12,540 nucleotides of DNA, from positions 1 through 12,540 of the forward strand of contig JBDZUZ010000113.1 of NCBI GenBank assembly GCA_040255445.1. The letters run 5' to 3'. This document shows, in pieces, positions 1-7,067 of this stretch. This stretch comes from JBDZUZ01 sp040255445 (GTDB taxonomy: Bacteria > Planctomycetota > Phycisphaerae > Phycisphaerales > UBA1924). Positions within the stretch are counted from its first letter, which is position 1; each line of letters starts with the position of its first letter. A program made the position numbers and the translations under genes. The notes beneath the pieces are model-generated. The model did not search any database, was not told the DNA's origin, and saw only the letters and a list, made by a program, of their open reading frames with translations.

Positions 1-983
1 ACAAGGTCGTGGACCTTGGCCGGCGGCTTGTCGTTGACCTTGTCGACGCGGAGCAGCGCGAAGTACTTCTCGCTCTCCTTGGGCGGGCGCACCACACCCT
101 TGACGACCATGCCGCGGCGCAGGCCGAACCGGCGCACCTGCGACGGGCTCACATAAATGTCATCCGGGCCGTGCAGGTAGCTGAGCTCGGGCGACCGCAG
201 GAAGCCGAAGCCGTCGGGCATCACCTCGAGCGTGCCCTCGCCGAACATCAGCCCCTGCTTGGCGGCGCGGGCCTTCAGGATCTTGAAGATCAGGTCCTGC
301 TTGGGGATCTGGTGAACGTCCTCGAGGCCCTCGCGCTCGGCGACCTTGAAGAGCTCTTCGATGTCCATCCGCTGCAGGTCGGAGATGGTGATCGCATCGG
401 ACAGCGCAGCATTGCCGGACTGCTTGACGATCCGCTCGAGTTCCGCTGCCTCGCGCTCGAGCTCCTCATCCGTCGGGAGCTGCGCATCGATGTACGAACG
501 CTGCTGGTGCCCACCGCCGCCGCCACCGGAGCCGCCCGGGCCGCCGCCGCCACCACCCTTGCGACGCTTCTTCTTGCGGCGGAAGCCGCGGTCGCCGCCC
601 TGGTTGTGGCCGCCCTGACCGCCGCGATCCTGACCACCGCGATCCGGGTAGTTCCCGCGATCACCGCGGTCGCCGCCCCGCTCCTGTCCGCCACGGTCCT
701 GACCCGACCGCTCCTGATTGCCTCGGTCCTGATTGCCGCGGTCCTGGTTCGAGCGTTCTTGCCCCGAGCCGCCCTGACCTGAGGTTCGCTCCTGGTGCGG
801 GGGTCGCTCCGGCTGCGTCGGCGCGGCCTCCGCCCGGGCCTCGGAACGGCTCTCGCCCTTGGCCTGCCCGGAGTCGGTCTCACGCCGCGTACGCGAACGC
901 GAGCGGCTCGGACCGCCCTCGCCCGACTCGGACTGCTTGGCGGGTTTGCTCTCGTCGGCGACGGACTGGGTGCTCTTGGCCAT
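1..983 (-). CDS. rho: Transcription termination factor Rho, N-terminal part (runs off the left edge)
   Basis: Rho is the hexameric RNA-dependent ATPase/helicase that terminates transcription. The 327 visible residues start at an ATG preceded by AGGAAG with a 9-nt spacer, a good Shine-Dalgarno match. Residues 1-162 are low-complexity: a Ser/Glu/Arg-rich part, then repeated NQDRG/GQDRGG-type units, a basic patch (RRKKKRRK, about 136-143) and Gly runs. Residues about 200-240 form the Rho N-terminal helical domain (SDLQRMDIEELFKVA). Residues about 245-320 form the cold-shock-like primary RNA-binding domain, with GEGTLEV, DGFGFLRSP, DDIYVSPSQVRRFGLR and VRPPKESEKYFALL. The ATPase core lies beyond the window. 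E. coli Rho lacks the extension; long extensions are known in several other phyla. The gene follows coaE in the same direction. The family call is near certain. Confidence 0.97.
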   Translation of the reverse strand, partial: MAKSTQSVADESKPAKQSESGEGGPSRSRSRTRRETDSGQAKGESRSEARAEAAPTQPERPPHQERTSGQGGSGQERSNQDRGNQDRGNQERSGQDRGGQERGGDRGDRGNYPDRGGQDRGGQGGHNQGGDRGFRRKKKRRKGGGGGGPGGSGGGGGGHQQRSYIDAQLPTDEELEREAAELERIVKQSGNAALSDAITISDLQRMDIEELFKVAEREGLEDVHQIPKQDLIFKILKARAAKQGLMFGEGTLEVMPDGFGFLRSPELSYLHGPDDIYVSPSQVRRFGLRRGMVVKGVVRPPKESEKYFALLRVDKVNDKPPAKVHDL

Positions 984-1035
984 GGTCTGTGACTTCCTGC
1001 GGGGACCGCGCCTCAACGCCGGATCCTGCGGCGTC

Positions 1036-1054
1036 TGCGTTGAACTTCAACGCA
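1036..1054. repeat. Perfect 19-bp palindrome in the rho leader
   Basis: TGCGTTGAA-C-TTCAACGCA: two perfect 9-bp arms around one central base, 52 bp upstream of the rho start codon. The 1-nt centre suits a dimeric DNA-binding protein better than a terminator; as RNA it would need to open inner pairs to form a loop. It is followed by no T-run on either strand. Operator is the favoured reading and an mRNA hairpin the alternative. Confidence 0.6.
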
Positions 1055-1320
1055 CGGCGTACGGACGGGACTCTGGGATGTGAAACGGGTTCATTCCGGG
1101 GTGTGCCCGGATCACGCGTCGCCGGCAACGCCGACGCGACGGATGACCCTGTGGAACGCTGCTCTGCTCGGACCCGCACGGTCCCTGCCGGATGACAGGC
1201 CGGACAACAGGCGGGACGGGTCCTGCTTGTAATCGGTGATCGGTAGCCGCGGCCGCCCCAAACTGCTCCGGGAGGAGCACTCGCCGGCCCTGGTCCGGGC
1301 GGGCGTGCCTCGGCTGGAGC

Positions 1321-1326
1321 AGTATA
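1321..1326 (-). promoter_or_regulatory. Candidate -10 box for rho
   Basis: TATACT on the minus strand is a 5/6 match to TATAAT in very GC-rich surroundings. A weak -35-like CCGACG lies 18 bp upstream. It is followed by GCTCCAGCC, close to the CACTCCAGCC that follows the TAGGCT box before hpt. It is a sequence match only. Confidence 0.35.
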
Positions 1327-1370
1327 CACCCGCGGGCCCGGGGCCGTCGGCACCGCCACCAGCAGCGTTG

Positions 1371-2591
1371 TCAGGACACGCGGCGGGGACCCGAGTCGCC
1401 GCGGGCCGCCGCGGCCCGAGCCCGATCCAGCACTTCCCCGGCAATGCGATCTAACTCGCCCACCGGACCGGAGTTATCTATCACAAAGTCGCTCCGCCGC
1501 CGTTTCTCGTCAAGCCCCAACTGAGCCGACTCCCGACGCGCAAGTTCCGCCTCGTCCCAGCCCCGCGCCCGGATGCGCTCCAGCCGCCGCTCGCGCGGGG
1601 CATCGACGAAGACCACGACATCGCACTCGGCGTCCGATCCGGCCTCGAGCAGGAGCGGCGCATCGATGATGACCCCGCTCTTGCCCTCCGCCCGCGCCCG
1701 CTCGATCACCTCGCCACGCCGTGACTTCACCAGCGGGTGCACGACCGATTCGAGCCTCGCCCGCTCATCGGGATCGCTGAAGATGATCGCGGCGACCTTG
1801 GACCGGTCGACACGACCGTCCGCATCGAGCACTTCGGGTCCCCACCAGTCGACGAGTTGATCGCGGACCTGCGGGAGGTCGAGCGCGGCCTTGGCTTCCT
1901 TGTCCGAGTCGATCACCAGGCAGCCATGCCGCGCGAACGCCGCGGCGACCGCGCTCTTGCCCGCGCCGATCCCGCCAACCAGCCCGATCACGGGCGTGAC
2001 ATGCCGGTCGTCCACGTTGCTCCCCTCCGCGGCATCGGTCACCGCCCGCCGCACCCGCGCCAGCACCGCATCGGGACGCGCCAGCATCACCCAGACCACC
2101 TCGTACGCCCCAGTCCCCGCGGTACCGGCGCCGAGCGAACCGAGCCCGAGGATGCGTTCGATCAGCGACCGCGTGACGGCGAGCGTGCGGACATCGCGGA
2201 GCGGGGCTTCAGAGATCGATTGGAAGAGAATCCCGGCGACAGCGATGAGCCGCCGCTCGGTCAGCACGTACGCCCGCGAGAGCCATTCGAGGAAGTACCA
2301 GCCAAGGGCCAGCACCGCCACGGTCAGCGCCCACGCTTCGAGCCGCGCCGCCCACACCGGCCACCCCGCCGATCGCAGGCCCCATCCCCCCCACCGCCAT
2401 ACGGCGAACGCGCCGAGCAGCCATGGCAGCGCACGGATCAAGATGAACCAGAGGCTGGGGCGGAGCCGCAGGAGCACGCTCTCACCGCGGGGGATGAACC
2501 GCATCAGCGGACCGGGGCCGCGGCCGCCCTCGCGGGCGAGCGGGCCGGGGTGGTCCCGTGGTCGGTCCTGTGCGGGGGCGTTGGTCGTCAC
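1371..2591 (-). CDS. coaE: Membrane PH-like domain fused in frame to dephospho-CoA kinase
   Basis: One 406-codon frame holds two modules. Residues about 46-66 and 85-104 are hydrophobic and look like two membrane helices. Residues about 107-185 match a bacterial PH (bPH_2/DUF304) domain: YVLTERRLIAVAG, EAPLRDV, LGLGSLGAGTAG, then VVWVMLARPDAVLARV. Residues 201-400 are CoaE, which phosphorylates dephospho-CoA in the last step of CoA synthesis. Its marks are Walker A GGIGAGKS (206-213), DSD (228-230), VVHPLV (283-288), DAPLLLE (310-316) and VIDNSG (370-375). The chosen GTG start has GGAAG 7 nt upstream; ATG at 2504 is an alternative. Dephospho-CoA kinases are usually about 200 residues and stand alone. 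An internal GTG at 2015 could give a 214-residue CoaE. hpt ends 30 nt upstream. Confidence 0.9.
   Translation of the reverse strand: MTTNAPAQDRPRDHPGPLAREGGRGPGPLMRFIPRGESVLLRLRPSLWFILIRALPWLLGAFAVWRWGGWGLRSAGWPVWAARLEAWALTVAVLALGWYFLEWLSRAYVLTERRLIAVAGILFQSISEAPLRDVRTLAVTRSLIERILGLGSLGAGTAGTGAYEVVWVMLARPDAVLARVRRAVTDAAEGSNVDDRHVTPVIGLVGGIGAGKSAVAAAFARHGCLVIDSDKEAKAALDLPQVRDQLVDWWGPEVLDADGRVDRSKVAAIIFSDPDERARLESVVHPLVKSRRGEVIERARAEGKSGVIIDAPLLLEAGSDAECDVVVFVDAPRERRLERIRARGWDEAELARRESAQLGLDEKRRRSDFVIDNSGPVGELDRIAGEVLDRARAAAARGDSGPRRVS
2013..2028 (-). promoter_or_regulatory. Internal ribosome binding site and GTG for a stand-alone CoaE
   Basis: On the minus strand GGAGGGG (2028-2022) is followed by a 6-nt spacer and GTG (2015-2013), in frame at codon 193. 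This falls between the end of the PH-like domain and the CoaE P-loop. It is among the strongest Shine-Dalgarno-like sequences in the window and would give a CoaE of normal length (214 residues). Confidence 0.45.
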
Positions 2592-2621
2592 GCAGCGTCT
2601 TCCGCGGCGGCGGGTGAACGG

Positions 2622-3179
2622 TCAGCGGGCCTCGGGCCGGAGCGTCGCGATCTCGGGGTGGTTGCGGTAGAAGCCGTCGTAATCGAGCCCGTACCCCACC
2701 ACGAACTCATCGGGGATATCGAAGCCGACGTAATCGGCTGTGAAGACGGACTTGCCCGGCTTGCGGAGGAGCACGCAGGTCCGCAGACTCGCCGGGCTCT
2801 GCTCGGCGATCAGGCTGGTCAGGACCTCGAGCGTCTGGCCCGAGTCGAGGATGTCATCGACCACCACCACATGCTTGCCCGCAAGATCGGGGGGGAGTTC
2901 GCCGCGGAGCCGAGCGCCCTTGCTCTCGACGCTCTTGCCCGGGTAGCTGCTGACCGCGACCAGCCGCAGGCTGAGCTTGAGGGGCAGTTCGCGGATGAGG
3001 TCGGCCAGGAACACGATGGACCCGGTCAGAACGGGGACGAAGACGATCTCACCCTCGTGGTCCTCGAGCGGGCTGCCGACGCACGACTCCAGATCCCGGG
3101 CGATCTGCGCGGCGAGCTCGCGGATGCGGGCCGCGATCTGGGCGCGGGAGACGAGGGTCTTGTCCAGGTCCTTGAGCAT
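2622..3179 (-). CDS. hpt: Hypoxanthine phosphoribosyltransferase
   Basis: This 185-residue cytoplasmic enzyme salvages hypoxanthine (and usually guanine) by joining it to PRPP, giving IMP/GMP and pyrophosphate. The PRPP-binding signature VVVVDDILDSGQT lies at 104-116, with the acidic pair D108-D109. VPVLTGSIVFLADL (48-61) matches the conserved PVL.G...F..DL segment, SSYPGKS (77-83) sits in the mobile-loop region, and GYGLDYDGFYRN (162-173) is the typical C-terminal motif. Length is normal for bacterial Hpt. The start is preceded by no Shine-Dalgarno; a TAGGCT box lies 10 nt upstream. It sits 27 nt downstream of ppa and 30 nt upstream of the PH-CoaE gene, on one strand, so co-transcription is likely. 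Sequence similarity alone does not fix the preference among hypoxanthine, guanine and xanthine. Confidence 0.95.
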   Translation of the reverse strand: MLKDLDKTLVSRAQIAARIRELAAQIARDLESCVGSPLEDHEGEIVFVPVLTGSIVFLADLIRELPLKLSLRLVAVSSYPGKSVESKGARLRGELPPDLAGKHVVVVDDILDSGQTLEVLTSLIAEQSPASLRTCVLLRKPGKSVFTADYVGFDIPDEFVVGYGLDYDGFYRNHPEIATLRPEAR

Positions 3180-3189
3180 GGCTGGAGTG

Positions 3190-3195
3190 AGCCTA
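3190..3195 (-). promoter_or_regulatory. TAGGCT box close to the hpt start (possible -10)
   Basis: TAGGCT on the minus strand ends 10 nt before the hpt ATG, in the 27-nt ppa-hpt gap. A promoter here would start transcription about 3-4 nt before the ATG. No -35 is visible and read-through from ppa could serve hpt, so support is weak. Confidence 0.2.
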
Positions 3196-3206
3196 CAGCG
3201 GATCGC

Positions 3207-3773
3207 TCAGGGCCGCAGGCCCGAGAGCGATCCCTTGCGGCGGGCGCGGTCGTAGCGCTGCAGGCTGTCCTCGATGACCGCGTGGGCCGTCTCCGCCGGG
3301 AGCACTTCATCGACCGCAACGGCCTTGCCCTCGAGGGTCTTGTAGTCCTCGAAGAACCGCTTGAGCATCTTGAAGATGTGCTTGGGGAAGCTGCTGGCGG
3401 TCTCGAAATCGTTGTAGACCGGGTCCTCGACGAGCACGGCCACGATCTTGTGATCGGGCTTGCCCTGGTCGATCATCGTCATCATGCCCACAGCGCGGGC
3501 GTTGCAGAGCGTGAGCGGCGGGATCTCCTCGGTCGAATACACCAGCACGTCCAGCGGGTCGTCGTCCTCGGCGAGGGTCTGGGGGATGAAGCCGTAGTTG
3601 GCGGGGTAGTACACAGCGCTCGAGAGCACACGGTCGAGCTTGAGCAGACCGGAGCTCTTGTCGAGCTCGTACTTGTTGCTGGAACCCTTGGGGATCTCGA
3701 CGATCGCCCGGAATCGCCCGGGGAGCTCGTGTCCCTCGCTCGCGGGCGTGACTTCGTGCCATGGATGGATCAT
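3207..3773 (-). CDS. ppa: Family I inorganic pyrophosphatase
   Basis: This soluble enzyme hydrolyses pyrophosphate to two phosphates with Mg2+, pulling biosynthetic reactions forward. Its 188 residues compare with 176 for E. coli Ppa. The active-site set is complete: E26, K34, Y35, E36, R48, Y56, Y60, the signature DDDPLDV with D70, D72 and D75, then D102, D107, K109, Y144 and K145. Most lie at the E. coli number plus 5, or plus 3 at the end. The start is the ATG of MIHPWHEVTP. It has no Shine-Dalgarno; a TACGCT box ends 5 nt upstream. It is the first gene of the leftward run ppa-hpt-coaE-rho and is divergent from pgi. Hpt downstream handles pyrophosphate too, so the pairing makes metabolic sense. 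Confidence 0.98.
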   Translation of the reverse strand: MIHPWHEVTPASEGHELPGRFRAIVEIPKGSSNKYELDKSSGLLKLDRVLSSAVYYPANYGFIPQTLAEDDDPLDVLVYSTEEIPPLTLCNARAVGMMTMIDQGKPDHKIVAVLVEDPVYNDFETASSFPKHIFKMLKRFFEDYKTLEGKAVAVDEVLPAETAHAVIEDSLQRYDRARRKGSLSGLRP

Positions 3774-3778
3774 GGCGG

Positions 3779-3784
3779 AGCGTA
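3779..3784 (-). promoter_or_regulatory. Candidate -10 box for ppa, leaderless arrangement
   Basis: TACGCT on the minus strand is followed by CCGCC and then the ppa ATG. With the usual 6-8 nt between -10 box and start site, transcription would begin at or next to the A of ATG. No Shine-Dalgarno is present, which fits. The -35 is not recognisable. Confidence 0.33.
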
Positions 3785-3894
3785 GGAAGCGGCGCGAGCA
3801 GCGCGGCGGCTCGGGCGACCTCGCCGACCGTCCTGATGCCCCGCCCGGGCGGCCGCGGCGGCGAATACCGGACCCATCCCCCGGCCCCGGTCAC

Positions 3895-3900
3895 TACACT
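3895..3900 (+). promoter_or_regulatory. Candidate -10 box for pgi, leaderless arrangement
   Basis: TACACT is followed by CCGGCC and the pgi ATG at 3907, so transcription would begin at about the start codon. The string CTACACTCCGGCCATG closely parallels CTACGCTCCGCCATG in front of ppa on the other strand. There is no Shine-Dalgarno, and no clear -35 in the 133-bp divergent region. Confidence 0.38.
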
Positions 3901-3906
3901 CCGGCC

Positions 3907-5334
<1,428 letters not shown>

Positions 5335-5355
5335 TCGGGCAATCCGTCGATACAG

Positions 5356-5375
5356 GCCGGCCAGTTCGGGCCGGC
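5356..5375 (+). terminator. GC hairpin after pgi (candidate terminator or attenuator)
   Basis: GCCGGCC-AGTTCG-GGCCGGC is a perfect 7-bp all-GC stem with a 6-nt loop, 21 nt after the pgi stop. It is followed by AAAAAGG, not a T-run, so it is not a classic intrinsic terminator. The A-run and AGG act as the probable ribosome binding site of the next gene, so the hairpin might instead affect its translation. Confidence 0.35.
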
Positions 5376-5391
5376 AAAAAGGATTCCATCT

Positions 5392-6549
5392 GTGCTGCGT
5401 GTCGCGGTGAGGCCGAGCTTGCTTGAGTGGGCGTGCGAACGCGCGGGCTACTCGATTGAGTCGTTCGCGCAGAGCCACCCGAAGCTTTCCGTCGAGCGGT
5501 GGCACGCGGCGGAGACTTTGCCCACCTTGAAGCAATTGGAGGCTTTCGCCGCCGCCACTCGTACACCCGTGGGCCAACTCTTCCTGAGCAAGCCGCCTGT
5601 CGAGTCAATTCCGATCCAGGACCTGCGTACCGTCAAGAGCCGCGGTGTTGCGCGTCCCTCTCCGGATCTCCTCGACACTATCTACATCTGCCAGCAGCGC
5701 CAGGAGTGGTACCGCGACTACGCGCGGTCCGCCCAGCTGCCCGAAGCCGAGTTCGTCGGATCGGCGGACCGCGGTCAGAGCCCGGTAGCAGTCGCAGCGG
5801 ACATCCGAGCCCGGCTGGGTATGAGCACCGCGCAACGCACCGGCTCGCCGCGGCTGGACGATGCACTGCGTGGCTTCATCGAGCAGGCCGAGTCTGCCGG
5901 CGTGCTGGTCATGGTCAGCGGTGTAGTCGGCAGTAACAACAATCGAAAACTCGATCCCGAAGAGTTCCGCGGGTTTGCACTCAGCGATCGTCTGGCGCCG
6001 CTCGTGTTCGTCAACGGTGGCGACAGCAAGTCGGCACAGATGTTCACGCTCGCCCACGAACTCGCCCACCTCTGGATCGGCGAGACTGCACTGTCGGACG
6101 CCACCGTACGTTCCGCGCCAGACGGCGGCGTAGAGCGCTGGTGCAATCAAGTGGCCGCCGAACTGCTCGTTCCCGCCGACGAGATCGCAACCCACTATCG
6201 GTCGGACTCCGAACTCGGCGAGGAGTTGAAGCACCTCTCTCGGATGTTCAAGGTGAGCTCGCTAGTGGTGCTGCGGCGACTCCGCGACATCGGGCGCCTC
6301 TCGCATGCGGACTATCGGGTCGCGTACGACGCCGAGCTCCAACGCATCCAAGCACACTCATCGAAGACAGCCTCCGGCGGGAACTTCTACTACACGACCG
6401 CCGCTCGCGTTGGGAAACGATTCGCCCGCGCCGTCATCACAACGACCCTCGAGGGTCGCGCATCGTTCACCGAAGCGCTTCGTCTACTCGGTTTCAAGAA
6501 AATGGACACGTTCAAGAAGCTCGGCGTTGCAGTCGGGGTGGAAGCTTGA
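5392..6549 (+). CDS. XRE-like HTH / ImmA-IrrE family metallopeptidase
   Basis: This 385-residue protein joins a divergent helix-turn-helix region (about 5-60, LLEWACERAGYS...LEAFAAATRTPVGQLF) to a zinc metallopeptidase domain of the ImmA/IrrE (COG2856) family. The zinc motif HELAH is at 222-226; WCNQVAAELLVP (250-261) supplies the probable third ligand E257. A tail of about 60 residues (from 325) includes a GNFYYT segment, which I associate with relatives beside DUF4411 genes. Known members cleave repressors or act as antitoxin-like partners; the substrate here is unknown. GTG 5392 is chosen because LRVAVRPSLLEWA begins the family match; AAAAAGG lies 9 nt upstream. The stop overlaps the next gene by 1 nt (TGATG), indicating translational coupling. 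The codons look less GC-biased than those of the neighbours, suggesting transfer. Confidence 0.88.
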   Translation: MLRVAVRPSLLEWACERAGYSIESFAQSHPKLSVERWHAAETLPTLKQLEAFAAATRTPVGQLFLSKPPVESIPIQDLRTVKSRGVARPSPDLLDTIYICQQRQEWYRDYARSAQLPEAEFVGSADRGQSPVAVAADIRARLGMSTAQRTGSPRLDDALRGFIEQAESAGVLVMVSGVVGSNNNRKLDPEEFRGFALSDRLAPLVFVNGGDSKSAQMFTLAHELAHLWIGETALSDATVRSAPDGGVERWCNQVAAELLVPADEIATHYRSDSELGEELKHLSRMFKVSSLVVLRRLRDIGRLSHADYRVAYDAELQRIQAHSSKTASGGNFYYTTAARVGKRFARAVITTTLEGRASFTEALRLLGFKKMDTFKKLGVAVGVEA

Positions 6550-7064
6550 TGGCGTATCTGCTCGACGCAAATGTGTTCATCAGCGCCAGACAACTCCATT
6601 ATGGCTTTGATTTCTGTCCCGCCTTCTGGGATTGGCTCGTCCGCGAGAATCTCGCCGGCAGGGTACTGAGTATCGAGAAGGTCGCCGACGAGTTGCACGC
6701 ACTGAGCGACGATCTCTCTGCATGGGCCGAGGAATTGGCGAACGGCTTCTTTGTCTCGCCAACGGACCGGACACTGCAGGCCTTTGGCGACCTCAGTGAC
6801 TGGGTGAGCGATCACACGTTCCCGAACGGACAGCGCTACACGCAGGCCGCTATCAGCACGTTCCTTCAGGTTGCGGATTACTACCTTGTCAGCCAGGCGC
6901 TTGCCGACGGTCACATCGTGGTCACCCACGAGCGACCCGAGAACTCAATCAAGCGCGTCAAGATTCCCAATGCGTGCATCGGCGTTGGTGTGAAGTTCAT
7001 GACGCCCTACGAGATGCTCCGCCGCGAGCGAGCTCGCTTCGTGCTGGGTCCATCGCAGACCTGA
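6549..7064 (+). CDS. DUF4411 family PIN-like protein, probable toxin/RNase partner
   Basis: This 171-residue protein begins AYLLDANVFI, the usual first strand of a PIN-type nuclease with D6. It continues with FDFCPAFWDWL (20-30), IEKVADEL (42-49) with D47/E48, QVADYYLVSQAL (107-118) with D110, VVTHE (124-128) and KIPNAC (138-143). The order matches DUF4411 and gives the acidic residues expected of a metal-dependent RNase. It overlaps the upstream ImmA-type gene by 1 nt, and that pairing recurs in bacteria, so a toxin with its controlling peptidase/regulator is the favoured reading. Activity and target are not known from sequence. The gene ends 3 nt from the oppositely directed kinase gene. 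Base use is more AT-rich than in flanking genes (for example around 6600-6650). Confidence 0.9.
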   Translation: MAYLLDANVFISARQLHYGFDFCPAFWDWLVRENLAGRVLSIEKVADELHALSDDLSAWAEELANGFFVSPTDRTLQAFGDLSDWVSDHTFPNGQRYTQAAISTFLQVADYYLVSQALADGHIVVTHERPENSIKRVKIPNACIGVGVKFMTPYEMLRRERARFVLGPSQT

Positions 7065-7067
7065 ACT

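Larger units (their letters stand above)
984..1370 (-). promoter_or_regulatory. Non-coding stretch between coaE and rho (putative rho leader)
   Basis: These 387 bp hold no convincing gene. On the rho strand I see, in order: a TATACT box (1326-1321); a small perfect hairpin TGCTCC-TCCC-GGAGCA (1279-1264); a loose 7-bp inverted pair (1170-1176 with 1217-1223); a perfect 19-bp palindrome (1036-1054); and the rho Shine-Dalgarno at 998-993. GC-rich self-complementary sequence (about 1330-1345) lies just downstream of coaE, but no T-run marks an intrinsic terminator on either strand. If transcription starts after the TATACT box, rho has a leader of about 330 nt. In E. coli rho is autoregulated through its leader, so a regulatory leader is plausible here but not shown. 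Confidence 0.45.

Noticed and set aside
711..755. Short tandem DNA repeats resembling a repeat array
   Set aside because: They encode the NQDRG units of the Rho extension in frame and lack spacers, so this is not a CRISPR or intergenic repeat.
9..782. Open frame of 257 codons with an Ala/Val/Leu-rich, membrane-like C-terminal half
   Set aside because: It is antisense to rho; the hydrophobic look comes from the reverse of the Gly/Arg/Gln repeat codons.
1047..1094. 15-codon frame in the rho leader whose stop lies inside the 19-bp palindrome, a possible leader peptide
   Set aside because: There is no ribosome binding site before its ATG, no telling codon run, and such short frames are common by chance.
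1737..3785. Open frame of 682 codons on the plus strand
   Set aside because: It lies antisense over coaE, hpt and ppa, which have clear family motifs. Its translation is a low-complexity Arg/Glu/Asp/His mix typical of the reverse frame of GC-rich genes.
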